From Ricinus communis (Eukaryota > Streptophyta > Magnoliopsida > Malpighiales > Euphorbiaceae): a stretch of 64,000 bases of DNA. The position numbers and the translations under genes were made by a program. The notes under the pieces are model-generated. The model did not search any database. It saw only the letters and a list, made by a program, of their open reading frames with translations, and was not told the origin of the DNA. Location: positions 30,725,159 through 30,789,158 of the forward strand of contig NC_063257.1 of the NCBI RefSeq assembly GCF_019578655.1. Direction: 5' to 3'. Positions 45,565 through 58,025 of the stretch are shown piece after piece. Within the stretch, counting starts at the first letter, position 1. Each line of letters opens with the position of its first letter.

Positions 45565-46960
45565 GTGGAAAAGCTGAGTTTATTTTCCTTTAATCAAAGC
45601 ATTTATCTCAAAATTATAAATTGAGTGGGCTTTTATAAGATTGAGATTTCTCTTCTTGGGTTTTTATATAAAAGGAAAAACAATCTTTGAATCTTTAGCT
45701 TTAAAAATGATACCAGCAGTAGTTACTTTGAAAGGAGTAATTAAATTGATGAACGGAGTTCCCAAAATAACTGTTTGCTGTAAATCCTTTGTAAGAATAA
45801 AAATATTTTTTAAAGCAATATTGTTATTTAGAATTGCAGCTTCAGTTTTACCCGCAATTCTAATCTTTGAACTATTGGCTGAGGTAAGCCTTTCTTTTGT
45901 TTATTGATGATACCTTTTAGGAACTGTTTCATAATTGATACAACAAATAAAGCGATAGTTTCTATTTGAAAATCACTAGGGAAAATGAGTTTTATTTGGA
46001 TCAAATATTTCCTTGAGGTAATTTCTTTTAAAACATTAATGAAGTTTTCTGAAACATTTTCAGAAACCTCAAGATTTTGAAAATTATTTTCTTCTCCAGA
46101 ATCAGAATCACTATTCTATTTGAGAATCAAGCTTTGGAGCAAAATAGAATCATTTTATTGTTTTTCTTTCAAATCTTTGAGCTCTGTTTTGATGGCTTTG
46201 ATTTCTTTCTGAAGTTCTTGGACGGTAGGAAGAGGGTTTTTTAACTTTTTCCCTTTTATCCAAGATCATAGTAAGATCATAAGTGTTCTTACTAGAAGAG
46301 GGGACAAGGGTTTCATTTTTTAAGATTTCTTTCAAAACTTGTTTTTAGATTTGGGGGTCATTAATATGCTTGACGGCTTCAAGAAGTGCTTCTTGTTGCC
46401 TAGTGAGCATATTAATATTCTTTGGAATATCATCAGAATCTGATTCAGAATAATCGGATGAGGTTTTGATTTCATCAATTTGAAACTCTTCCTCATTATT
46501 CGAAAATTCTGATTCGGAGGAATCAACAAGAAGAGCTGAAATTTTGCTCAAAATTTCATCTTCTATTTGGAGCTCATGAAGTTTTTTAGAAAACTTGCAA
46601 TACTTTGAAGTATGACCCTTTTTCCCACATTTATAGCAAGTAATTTTGCTAAAATCTTTTTTAAAATTTTGTTTTGAAAATTTAGAAGAGGATGGCTTTT
46701 TGTAGAAATTCTCTTTATTTTTTGGAGTTCTTCTACTTTTGAAAAATCGTTTTTTCTTAAAAGATTTGGAAAAATCTTCTTTGCATTTTCCTTTGCAGGT
46801 AGGGGAAAGTTCTATGGGATTATACTCAAACTGGTTGCAAAAACTACCTAGTTCTTGCCTAGTCTTCTTCATTTCCCATTTGAGTTGTCTTTGGAGTTTA
46901 AGGTCATGGCAAAATTTTCAAATCCCCATTACAACCCTTATAAAGACCTCTTGACATGGT
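45565..46960 (-). pseudogene. Copy D coat C-terminus, CCHC finger and protease
   Basis: The open frame 46345-46872 has a basic stretch, then CCHC knuckle CYKCGKKGHTSKYC (46597-46638), then an acidic Ser/Asp/Glu-rich tail. A Lys-rich segment at 46150-46335 and the protease region near 45950 (ETIALF before the expected active site) follow in other frames. The protease active site is not intact here. Confidence 0.77.
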
Positions 46961-47309
46961 TGTTGACTCTCCATAAGTGGTAGGAATATGATTTAAAAGC
47001 AAGCATATAGAAAGTAAGGCAGTAGTTGATGCATTGAGCGATTAAACACTACCCTTTAACACTTTGAGTGATTTAGAGTGAATTTGCTAAGGAGTTGGTT
47101 CTGAATAATTTTGTTGAGACAGTATTTTGTGAATTATTGGCATCTTAGTTGTGATACTTGAATTAATTGCTTCGTTTCTTTTTGTTTGACTTACGCTTGT
47201 TAAGGATATGTGCAGGAGCTCTCTAGCTTGTCTGTCAGTTTAAGTATTGTTCCTTAGTGGTTTATTTTCTTTATTTTACTTTTGATTGCTTGAGGATAAG
47301 CAATGAGCT

Positions 47310-47319
47310 AAGTGTGGGG
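47310..47319 (+). promoter_or_regulatory. Polypurine tract of Athila/Tat-like element
   Basis: AAGTGTGGGG, five bases before the LTR start, where plus-strand DNA synthesis would be primed. Confidence 0.65.
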
Positions 47320-47324
47320 TTATT

Positions 47325-48773
47325 TGATGTGCGTAAAATACACACATCTAAATGGGATTTTTAAGATTGATTTTATGGACATTTGGATGTGAATTGGTCC
47401 CAACACTCACCCTATGCGTCTGTTTGTGTGCATTAGGTTCAAAAGAAGTCAAAGAATGATAAAGGGAAGAATTGGAGCATAATTGGACGTCAAAGCTGTC
47501 GAAACAAGCTAAGTATACGCATGAGGAAGCTGAACATGGCCGTGTTGGTTTCAACACTGGCCGTGTTCCCAACACGGGCACCAACACGACCGTGTTGGAT
47601 GCATCAAACATCAAAGAAAAAGAATTTTTTAGGGAGCACGGCCATAGAGAGTAACATGGTATAAACACCACCCCGTGTTGGGAATACGGGCATCAACACG
47701 GCCGTGTTGGCTGGCGACATGGGGAGTTAATTAAAAGAAAAAAGAGAGGAAAGAAAGAGGAGAGCGGGGGAGAACGTCCCAAACCCTAATATTTCTCTCT
47801 CTAAGGGTTTTCTGAGCTGGAACCAAGGAAAAATGAGACTTGGATCAAGGTCTCAATCGGATTTTCTTCAAAGATTGAAGATTGGGCGAGGTTCGTTGAT
47901 TGGTTTTCAAATCGAGCAAGAGGAACAAGAATCGATTCAATTCGAGCAAGAGGAATTGGGGCTGTTTACTCTCATACAAGGGTGTAATCGGGTTTCTCTA
48001 CCTTTACTCATTATTGTAATTGAATTCTTGTGGATTTTGATAATGAACATGATTAGCTAGATTGATTAAATCCATTGGGATTTCTTTACTATGTTGGCTT
48101 AGTATTATATTATTGGACTGTTTGGGTTAGTTTTGTATTCTTCTTGCTTTCAGTATTAATAAGATAATGCATTATTCATGAGACGTTGTGAATTGTGTGT
48201 TTAGATTGCTTTGTGTGATTCAGAAGTCCATTTGGCAATTGGAATTTTGAATAACAAAAACTAATTAATAATCGCTTAGAGATAATGATAATTAACTAGC
48301 CGGATTAAGAATTAACAAAGCTTAATAGAGGTGGATTAAAGCTTAATATTAATTTAAGAATCAATCGTTAGGAAGAGATTCCAACTTTAGGTTATTAGGT
48401 TTAGGAATTCGGTTATCTCGAGAGAGAAATCGAATTTGGTTAAGAATTCGTCCACGGGTAGCATAATTAGACTCACCAATCCTTTATCTTTTGTTTGATT
48501 GCCAACTAGTTTAGGTTCCCTTTGGTTTGTTTTCTTGTCTTGGTTATTTTAGTTATCAATTACTCCTGCATCTCCCTTAGAACTTAGCTTGTAGCTATTA
48601 GTTAGTTTAGAAATTATTCATCACTCATTTTAGGTTAATATAACAAAGAACAAAGGAGTAACTCTGGGCTTTCACTTTCCCGAGGAATACGACCTTGATA
48701 CTCGCCATTAGTGCTAGATTGCATCGATAGGTACACTGTCTTAGATTGTAGCTAACACAAGTAGCACACATCA
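47325..48773 (+). repeat. 3' LTR of Athila/Tat-like element (1449 bp)
   Basis: Begins TGATGTGC and ends GCACACATCA, a good terminal inverted repeat. It matches S2 (21138-22588) in length and in several blocks. It includes the CACGG/CCGTG array (47530-47712). The frames at 47472-47671 and 47833-48060 are products of this GC-richer segment and are not called as genes. Confidence 0.85.
47530..47712. repeat. AACACGG/CCGTGTT inverted motif array
   Basis: At least four CCGTGTT and five AACACGG/AACACTG words alternate, forming several overlapping short palindromes such as AACACGGCCGTGTT. Confidence 0.85.
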
Positions 48774-48848
48774 TTCCATCCAGCTATATACCAATTTAAC
48801 TCAAATGAACATCAAATAAATAGTATAAGACTAATCTCCAACATCTCT

Positions 48849-49660
48849 ATTTTCTATAATAGCCAGCTAACCCAAGAAAACTTCGAACTTCAGAAACATT
48901 TTTAGGCAGTTCCCATTCAATAATTGCTTTAATCTTTGATGAATTTGGTTGCACTCCATGTCTAGAAACAATATGCCCCAAGAATGCAATTTCCTCTATC
49001 CAAAACTCACATTTGCTAAATTTTGCATACAACTGTTTTTCCCTCAAAATTTGTAAAACGATTCTCAAGTGTTGTTCATGCTCTTCTAGGCTTTAAGAGT
49101 AAATCAGAATATCATTAATGAATACAATAACAAAGTGATCTAAATATGGCTGGAAAGTCTTATTCATCAATGACATAAAAGCAGTAGGAGCATTTGTTAA
49201 CCCAAATGGCATCACAATGAATTCATAATGCCCATACCTTGTTCTGAATGATGTTTTGACAATAGATTTCTCTTCAATAAGGAGTGCCAATAACTTGATC
49301 TTAAATCAATTTTAGAGAACAAAGTTTTACCTTTTAACTGATCAAGCAAATCATCAATTCTCGGCAATGGATATTTATTCTTCATTGTAATTCTATTTAA
49401 TTCCCTATAATCAATACATCCTTTTTCTTCACAAACAGAACTGGTGCTCCCCAAGGTGAAGTACTTGACCTGATGAAACCTTTATCAAGCAACTCTTCTA
49501 ATTGCTTCTTCAATTCTTTCAATTCTAATGGAGCCATTCTGTATAGTGCAATGGAAATAGGTGTTACGCCAGGGATGATGTCAATCTCAAAATCAACCTC
49601 TCGATTTGGTGGCATACCAAGCAAATCATCTAAGAATATGTTAGGAAATTCTATGACCAC
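48849..49660 (-). pseudogene. T2 reverse transcriptase, catalytic Asp lost
   Basis: Pieces at 49397-49660, 49212-49454, 49093-49290 and 48847-49068 cover the domain, with [37 protein letters not shown] and a C-terminal [17 protein letters not shown]. The active-site box reads FIND (49111-49122) in place of YxDD, so one of the two essential aspartates is missing. Frames shift at least three times. The domain ends in the thumb at the deletion joint. Confidence 0.8.
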
Positions 49661-50125
49661 CGAAACATCTTATACCCCTGGACTGACCTTAGTAGTATCT
49701 ATAAAACTAAGCAGATATGCTTCACATCCATCTTTAACTAACTGACATGCAATCACTGCTGAAATCAAACAATTATCTTCCTTTCACCCACAATTATTAT
49801 TTTTGTTTCTCCTTGTATTTCCATAACCACTTCCTTTGTTTTACAATCAACAATAGTATGATTTCTTGACAATCAATCCATCCCTAAAATAACATCAAAC
49901 TCTCTAAGATTAATAACAATCAAATCTGCATGTAGTTTGACACCATCTACTACTACAAGACAATGATCTCACTACCATATTTATTGTGATAATACCCCCA
50001 GCAGGCATAGATACATATATATTATAACCTAATGCCTCGATATTACCATGAACACGCGATGCAAAATCATGTGATATGAATGAACATATGGATCCAAGAT
50101 CAGTAAGAATATATGCATCAGAATC
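49661..50125 (-). pseudogene. T2 protease remnant
   Basis: Sequence aligns with the T1 protease (for example the segment encoding DVILGMDW-like residues near 49880). The active-site region near 50090-50105 reads D-L-G-S-I, so the serine/threonine of DSG/DTG is lost. No open frame above 60 residues. Confidence 0.6.
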
Positions 50126-50159
50126 ATGAACATAAAGTATACTAGTAACAATTTCAGGT

Positions 50160-51400
50160 GCTACAAATGCTTCATTCTGGTAGTAGCAAATACTCTAGCT
50201 CGTGCCTGAGGTTGACTAATCTGTTCTGATGGTGTTGCTGAAATAGTTAAACCTCCTCTGCCATCTCTTCCTCTACCTATACCTGAACCAACTGGAACAT
50301 TTTCACCAACACTACTCTGACCCATTGTATAAGATTCTCCAACATTATTTCTTCTCACAGGACAATCTCTAGAATAATATCTTCACCTATTATAAGTGAA
50401 ACACACTACTAGTCTAGGTCCCCAACATTCTCTAGTATGTCTCCTATTGCACGTAGGATAAACAGGAGCAGACCCTCTACTAGCCGAAGCTTGTCCTCCC
50501 TCACATCTGGATGAATTGTATCCACCAAAACCTCGTCCACGATAACTATTCCTCTGTGAACCAGAGCCTCTGAATGAAGAAGTACTAATCTGTCTTGGAG
50601 GATTACTATAAGTAGTAGTGATTTTCTTCTTTTTAACTTCCATAGTATTCCTCTCAAGTGGTGTTTCTTCAGCTCTCAAAGCAGCTTCAATTGAGGCATT
50701 ATAATTTTGAGGTTTCACTGCCATTTTCTCACGAATGTCAAGCCTCAAAACCCATTTTAAATTTCTTTCTTTTCAGTTCTTTTGTGGCTACTTTTTCTGG
50801 TGCATACTTAAATAATCTCACAAACTGAACTTCATACTCTACAATTGACATGTCATTATGTTTCAATTGAAGAAATTCAAGCTTTTTTCTATCTCTATAA
50901 ATTTCTAGAGTATACTTCTCAACAAATTCTCTTAAGAAATCATTCCAAATCAAAGTCACTAGTCGATCTCTACTTCTTAGAACTATTTCCCAACAATTAA
51001 GTGCATCTTTTTCTATTAAAGACACTGCATATAGAAGCCTTTATTTTGATGTGCAATTAAAACTGTCCAACACCCTTTCTGTATTTCGTAACCATTCCTC
51101 AACCTCAACAGGATCAGTAGTACCCTAAAAAATATTAGCACCTTGTTTCCTAACCCTCTCATAATTCTTATCTATCACGGCCTCTTGTTGTTGAGCCTAA
51201 GGTGCCGGTGCTTGTTGTCGAGCTACCTTTTGCATCAGAAAATCCATAAACTGTTTCATAACATTTTGTACATTCGGTTGTGTAGCATTTCAGAATGTGG
51301 CTCATGCTCATCATGTTGATCATGTTCGGATACATTTTCATGACCATGCATAGACTCTAATGACCCATCTGAGCCAGCTGCGTGTTATCCTTGTCTCTCC
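50160..51400 (-). pseudogene. T2 gag polyprotein remnant
   Basis: The open piece 50738-51025 has a Gag-like stretch (LIWNDFLREFVEKYTLEIYR and KKLEFLQLKHNDMSIVEYEV), followed by 50383-50748 with a Lys-rich linker, a Ser/Gly/Arg-rich part and a cysteine cluster CNRRHTRECW. The N-terminal part (51030-51400) is broken. Confidence 0.72.
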
Positions 51401-51502
51401 ATCTATATATATGAAATGCAAATACTCAATCAAGTTCAAAGAACATATGTCATATGCATATTGATGTGCAACATGAATCTACTCCCAATGAATCTAGTCC
51501 CC

Positions 51503-51514
51503 ACTCTGATACTA
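51503..51514 (-). promoter_or_regulatory. T2 primer binding site (diverged tRNA-Met type)
   Basis: The minus strand reads TAGTATCAGAGT, two changes from TGGTATCAGAGC, five bases inside the LTR edge. Confidence 0.75.
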
Positions 51515-51519
51515 CTAAA

Positions 51520-53779
51520 TGGAACACCCTCGTTGCATGCTAACTAACAGACATTTGCTAGGTGGCATACAAGCATCGTAGACTATATACTACATGTAGA
51601 TAGGTTAATATACAAATTATTAAGAATCAAAACACAAGGTTATTAATATACAAACATATGATTATACTTAAACATCATTTAACAAGTATTCGAAATATCT
51701 TATTATGTCTTACAAGGCACACTTCCATATACATTACATAACTACATATAAAATACATCATAAGGAGACTCGGCAAAACTGGCCCAAAGAACTATTAAAT
51801 GCTAGACTTCGGATACAATCAACTGATGCACTACTATCTACAAACCTAGAAAATAAAATTTGGAGAGGGGTGAGCCTTAAAATCAGTAAATAAATAATTA
51901 ATATAATCTACAACACATACACTTAATACAATTTCCACTCAATCACATAACTTAACATGATTCATAATTTACGCATAAGTTCATACCATTCAACTCAATT
52001 CATTATAATCATCATAAGAAAATACAATTCAATAATTATGGTTAGTTCTTAGGCCTCGTAGATCCCCTTTAATGTGCTGCTCTGCCTCATCCTCACCTAT
52101 CACACATGTAAGTTGCTCCGCCTTATCCTCACATTACACACTTTTATAGCCTCTCTAGGCTTTAGCCTCCCAAAGCTTTATATATATACATTTTTCTGAC
52201 ATGTGCATACGCATTTAACATCACAATTTAATCATTTCATTTATATCACATTCAAGCAATAACAATTTTTCTACTCAACACCAATCATTTCTATCTCATT
52301 CATTCAAACATAACATAATATTAAGCAAACACAATTATTCACGGAACATTTGATTAAATATATGAATATAGCAAATAATAACTATATACTTACTCAAAAT
52401 ATACTTATTCCTTCACCATAGAAGGACCTCCTTTCTCCACAACTTCCTTTCCAGGCCTTTGAGTTCTTGTTAAGACATTCATCAATTCACATTTCATTCA
52501 TATTCCAAATATTCATGTAAATGCTAGTTCTAATGCATTATAAGACCATTTCCTTTCTAATTCATAGGTTTAACTCTTCCTCCAAGACTTTCAATTACTG
52601 TGTTAATATCATATAAACATGTTCCATCTAGCTATATATCAATTTAACTTAAACTAACATCAAATAAATAGCATAAGACTAATCTCCAACATCTTTATTT
52701 TCTGGATAGAATTTAGTACCAAAATATATTTATTGTTGGGCGAAATTGGCTTAATATAAAAATCTCGTATTAAATAGACATATAACTTTATTTTTCTAGT
52801 TTCATCTCCAAGAAGAATTACTCAATTTCGACTTCTATAGATTTAATTATTCTCAAATTACTAAGCAAGGGTCATACAGCTTGCTGTACCTGAGCAGCAA
52901 TCTGTTTTCTCAATTTAAGTAATCACAACGTCAAAACTAGCAAAATCACAAAACCACAAAGTTATAGAGAACTCTTTAAAATTTTCGTAGACATAAATTA
53001 AGCTTAATTTGGATTTATATAACTCAAGTTATGCCCAAAATACATAACATTAAAGTTGCTAGAATTTTGGCAGTTTTCTGTCTTGACATACTTAAGCTAA
53101 AATCAAGCTTAATCTCTATGCAATCATTTAATATTCTACTAATTCATGATAATCAAATCTTTAATTAATCAATGAAAGCATCAATTGAAGTTTTTTTAAT
53201 CTATAATCAAGAACTCTAATAACAAATTAATAATACTCAACTAACAACTCACCAATTTCAGCTTTTGGGTTGCTAATATGCCCAAATCCTTTAGCTTTAG
53301 CTTGACTCCTTCAATAGTTGGTAAGAAGACCCTATCTTAATTTTAGGTTTTTCTGGGTATTTCACTTCTCTCTCTTGTTCTAAATTTTGGATTTTTGGCC
53401 AGGTACGAATTTTAGAGAAATGAAAAGGTAAAATGAGCTTGCTCATTGTTCTAATTTCTAAGATTAATCTCTTAATTGACAGCTCCTAATTCTTAATGTC
53501 ACCACCTACTAAAATTAGTCTTAAGTATTAAACCTTAAGACTTAATTGAACAAATAATTGAAGGTTGGGTAAATAGATGAAATTAAATGTCACAATTGAA
53601 AGTTGACACCTATGTATGGTTAGTAAGAATTAATAATCTACTATCATGCTTCTTATTCTCTACTTATAATTAATATATATCTATTCTCATAAAATAAAAA
53701 TATTATTAATATACCATCATGCCTAATGATTAAATGTAAATGCACATAACATATATGATAAGAAAATGCAGGCGTTACA
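51520..53779 (-). repeat. T2 5' LTR (2260 bp)
   Basis: On the plus strand it starts TGGAACACCC and ends GGCGTTACA; read on the element strand it starts TGTAACGCC. Only a short part recurs at 48774-48854. The 62-residue frame at 51705-51893 is not a gene. Confidence 0.8.
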
Positions 53780-54567
53780 AAACGAGTTCCGCTTTTTTAT
53801 TAAGTTATTTTCACATGTGGGTCCTACTATATATTTTGAACTTCAACTCCATCATCAGCAGGTGTAAACAAGGGCTTAAGAACTTTGTTTGGCGAGAAAT
53901 AGTGTGCAACTGACTAAAAATATTCATAGAGGGCTAATTTGTATCTGAGGTTATAATTTAGAGGCAAATTTGAGCCTTTTCCCATGATAAATTTGAGAAA
54001 ACAAATATTTAGGCAATAGTCATTGTAACTTAAACAAAAGCAGGAATAAATGTGAAAATCCATTGAATTATCATGCCAAGATCAATTGATATTCATAAAT
54101 AATAATAAAAAAATAATTTGATAAGTCCTAAACAGATTGGATATTAAATAAGGATTGACAGATTCATCATATAAAAATAGAAACTTTCCTAAAATCATGT
54201 TTTAATAGAATGACAATTTCAATTTATCATCATTATGGCAAATCCTTTGAACAATCACCCTAGCATGCAAATTTAAGCAACTAATCTAAAAAGTTATTAG
54301 AATTAAAACCATAAACAGGCAGATTAACTCTAAGCAAAATTCAAGTAGTCATGGCAAAAGCATCGAATTCGTGTATAGGTAATCAAAATCAAAAGAAGAT
54401 ATCCTAAACATGCCACTAAGAATAAAAAAACATAAAGAAAGAGAAGAAAAAGATGACGAGATGATTTCAATTTAGAAAATCCTCAAGTTGTCATCGTATT
54501 GTGTAGATCTTTGAGTCTTATAAGTAGAGGAAGAGGTTGATCCAAAGATTTGGTAGGGATTCAGAGT

Positions 54568-54572
54568 GTTTA
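54568..54572 (+). repeat. Target site duplication GTTTA (left) of S3
   Basis: GTTTA precedes the LTR and recurs at 56970-56974. Confidence 0.85.
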
Positions 54573-55544
54573 TATAACACCCCAACTCAAACTTCCCATT
54601 GAATAGCAATATATATATATATATATATATAACTTTATAAACATAATTTACTACTTAGTTACAATATACATTCATACAATTTAAGTGGCATGACATACTT
54701 AATATATATAAGAAATATTTATACAGAGTTTAATTCACACAAGTTCCCAAATGCCCCAATGCTTTAGATAACTCCTCCGGCCCACCCCGATAATATTGAC
54801 CGATGCAAAAGAGCAATGCACAGCCTAAGGCTATCTACAACTGCACTAACCCTGAAAAAAAAAATTGCTAAGGAATGAGCTAGCGACTCAATAAGCATTT
54901 AATTTACTAAACTATAGTATATTAGGCTAGAATTATCAAATCTTTATCAATACGTAAAATTATACCAACACTTAACTAACAATCACAAAATCAACCATTT
55001 CAGTTTATTCTCATAAACATATAATTTCATCTCACGTAATGCAAATAATCTCAAACTCAACCAAGTCAAATAATTCAATTCCACATTATTTCTATCAAAT
55101 TAGGATCGGGATGACTCATCCTTACATTTTCTCACATTTTTAAATTTCAAGACCACTGACAAGACTATCCGCGGCTTAGTCTTGCCATCTCACATACTCG
55201 GGTAGCTATCCGCCTTTCCCGATCACACAATATCCATACAAAAGTCATCAATCCTTAATCACAATCATTTCACTTCACAACATCACAATCAATTCACTTC
55301 ACAACACATCACAATCAATTCACTTTATAACAAGCCAAAAACATAACTAATATCAACTCACCAACCAAGAAATTATCAAGTAATCAAACAGCAGTCCCTA
55401 CTCAATATACACAAAGTTTAGTCTATTAAATACTTACTGAAGTTATAGGATAACAAAGTAATCCTATTCTTTTCTCTTACCACTTCCTTGCCTTTGGATG
55501 AACCTATTCACATATTCAATACAAATACAATTCAATCACAAAGC

Positions 55545-55575
<31 letters not shown>

Positions 55576-56969
55576 CTATCAATAAAATATCACATTTCAA
55601 CAAAATAACATATATTCTAGATATTAATATGATGCATGAGATGAATGACAACAAATCAACATATTTGTTGATGAAGGCAGCTTGTAGGTACTGACTTAGA
55701 AATTACACCAAAACTTATGTACAATTAATAAAAATCTCATATTTTTCAGAATTACACTTCCATTTTTATAGAAACCATAGCAGAAAGAATCACTTCAAAA
55801 TCATTGGTATAGAAATAGTTATGGCATTTTCTATACAGCTGCTCAAATTTCCATCTAAACAGAACAGAAAAAAAGTTTCCTATTAAATGACCAATCAAAC
55901 AAATGAATTTTCTGATGAAACTCTCCGGATATAAAGTTAACATTCTAAAGTTTCTATAGACACTAATTTTACTCAATTTAGACTTTTCTAGCTCAAGTTG
56001 TGAAACACACAATTAGCAACAAATTTCTGAATCCTAAGCCCGATTTCTGCTTAAAACAGTTTCGGGCAGGCCATATTAAGTTCAACATATCTCACGTTAT
56101 ACTCAACCAAAAATTATGAAATTTTTCAGAAATATACTACATATATAAATGAACAACTTTCATGTTTAACTCTCTGCTTGGTTCAGCCTCTAAATGCCTC
56201 AAAATGTCAGCACAAAAACTAGGTCACCTGCTGAACCAAAAACAGAGCAGCAGCAAAATCGAACCTCATAAGTTCCTACTCACTCAACAATCTGCAAAAC
56301 CATTTTACAGAGATATTCTTGAGACATATACCTACAACTTTCATGTTTGAAAATTTTCGAGATAAAGCCTCTAAGGTCACGGGAAATCATAAGTGAAAAA
56401 TCTGCCCGAAATTTCAGCCTTCAAGATCACAAGTAAAAGCATGTTTACTTTTGATTAAACAATTCCAAAACACATAATCATCAACAATTTCATATCATTA
56501 ACCCTAATTTACAGCAAAATCAAGCAATTAAAATTACTCACCTTTGTTTTCCTTGATTAAGAAAGCCCAAATCTTTCAAGCTTAAAAGAAGAATTTGATT
56601 TTCACTTACTAAAAGTTTTGTAGAGTTTGATTTGGAAAATCAAAGTTGAAGAAGGAAAGGAGAAAAATGAGAGAGACAAAGAAGAAAAGGAAATTGGAAA
56701 GCATACGTAGATAAGAACAAATGAAAGAGGTGGTATATTGGTGTGGAAATAGGCAAATTACAATTTAATCCTCTTTCTTTCTAACTTTTCAATTTAGTCC
56801 AAAATCATTACTTTTCAATTAAATCAATATGTAACTAAATAATTTATTTATCTACCACATAATATAATAAAATAGATCATATATAATCATGATGCAAATG
56901 ACATGTTTAATGACATGCTAATGAATATTAATTATTAATAAAAAGAAGTAAATAAATTTGGTTGTGACA
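54573..56969 (-). mobile_element. S3: solo LTR of the T1 family (2397 bp)
   Basis: Begins TATAACACCCC and ends TTGTGACA, with perfect GTTTA duplications on both sides, so it is a bona fide insertion reduced to one LTR. It matches the T1 5' LTR but has an extra 1.04-kb interior (about 55505-56545). It contains an (AT)n run near 55547-55575. The small frames inside, such as 55752-56012, are not supported as genes. Confidence 0.92.
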
Positions 56970-57650
56970 GTTTAGTAGGTTATTATTTTTTTGAAATCTC
57001 AGTACGTTCACCAAAACTTACCAATTATTCTCTTACTAAAAATTGTCAACCCCTTGGCTTAGGGTTTCCTTTTTTTATGTATAAAGAAGGTATGGGAAAT
57101 CCTAGAGCCCAGAATGAATATCCTTTTAATTATTTATAATTCCAAAATCATAGATAATTAAATAGATTTATCAGAATATTTTCCAATCAATAAATATAGG
57201 TAAATTAAAATAATTTGAATTATTATTGATAAAATATCTATTTAATTAGAAAAATAATCACAAAACTAGATAATTATTAATAAAATCTTATAGAAAGTTA
57301 ATTTTGACAGTTATAAGCATTTAAAATTGAAAAATATTGAAATCACAAAAAAAGAGTTTTGAGCCAACCGGCACTATGCAGAGCTAATCTACATTGAAGG
57401 TTGACAAATTTATAAAGTTTTGTAATTTAGTCCCCGAACTTGGCTATTTGACTGATTTTGATCCCAAAATTGACTATTCTAGTCAATTTGATCAATTTTG
57501 ACTTTTTAATTCCGAAAATATATTTTGGCTCAATTACTCATAGCCCTAATTAGGATTTCAGCTCCATGAAACTCGGGAGGAACATCGATTTTATCATTGG
57601 ATTTTTTCCTAATTTTCTTAATATCTAAATTCGAAAAACGAGTGGTTACA

Positions 57651-58025
57651 AATTGATTTATATAATTATATGAGTTTTAATTTAACATTACTTTATTTAC
57701 ATTAATATAGTAATAATTAGTTAAAATTAACTCAAACTCAACTATATTGATCATTATAGAAATATGATATGAAATAGGATAATGTTCCGTAATCGTTAAG
57801 AGAGTTGTATATTCTTAAAATTGACAATCTCTTTATGGTTTTTTTGTAGATTAAGAATTTTTTTTTCATAGAATGTACAAGTATATGAAATTTTAATATT
57901 ATGTTAGTTAGTATAATATTTTTTATTTATATCTGGTAATCTTTAGTATAATATCTTTTATTCGTATATAGTAATCTATTCCCGGTAATCTCTGATTGTA
58001 TATTTATAATATATATATATATATA
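57651..58025. other. AT-rich stretch before T3
   Basis: Nothing recognised except a short AT repeat next to the T3 LTR (58005-58026) and a duplicated GTAATCT word (57935-57992). Confidence 0.5.

Larger units (their letters stand above)
42099..46960 (-). mobile_element. EPRV family 2 copy D, best-preserved polymerase
   Basis: Minus strand: coat C-terminus with CCHC finger, protease, reverse transcriptase, RNase H, ORF2, TATA box. The movement-protein part is missing; truncation near 46960 joins an Athila/Tat-like fragment. Frames here are longer than in E or F, so this copy is the best guide to family 2. Confidence 0.85.
46965..48773 (+). mobile_element. 3' end of an Athila/Tat-like Ty3/gypsy element
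   Basis: Internal sequence with GCTTGAGGATAAGCAATGAG, a typical pre-polypurine-tract segment of Athila/Tat elements, leads to AAGTGTGGGG (47310-47319) and then the LTR. No coding sequence remains, and the left side is cut at the EPRV D boundary. The right flank enters T2. Confidence 0.75.
48774..53779 (-). mobile_element. T2: Ty3/gypsy element with deleted pol 3' part
   Basis: Minus strand: 5' LTR (51520-53779), primer site, gag, protease, then reverse transcriptase that stops in the YYRK block near 48849. The next 80 bases (48774-48854) match the middle of its own LTR (52622-52702). RNase H, integrase and the first part of the 3' LTR have therefore been deleted in one step, and the rest of the 3' LTR is cut by the neighbouring element. 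Pol is related to T1; the LTRs are not. Confidence 0.83.
53985..57650 (-). mobile_element. X2: LTR-like unit interrupted by solo LTR S3
   Basis: Left part 53985-54572 and right part 56970-57650 align in order with X1 (26230-27841), including ATATTTAGGCA at the start, TCCTCAAGTTGTCATCGTATTG, GCCAACCGGCAC near 57363, and the end GTGGTTACA. The left edge is approximate. No coding sequence. Confidence 0.5.

Noticed and set aside
48774..48778. Target duplication for the Athila/Tat-like LTR at 47325-48773
   Set aside because: The left neighbour is internal element sequence with a polypurine tract, so the right flank has no partner inside the window.
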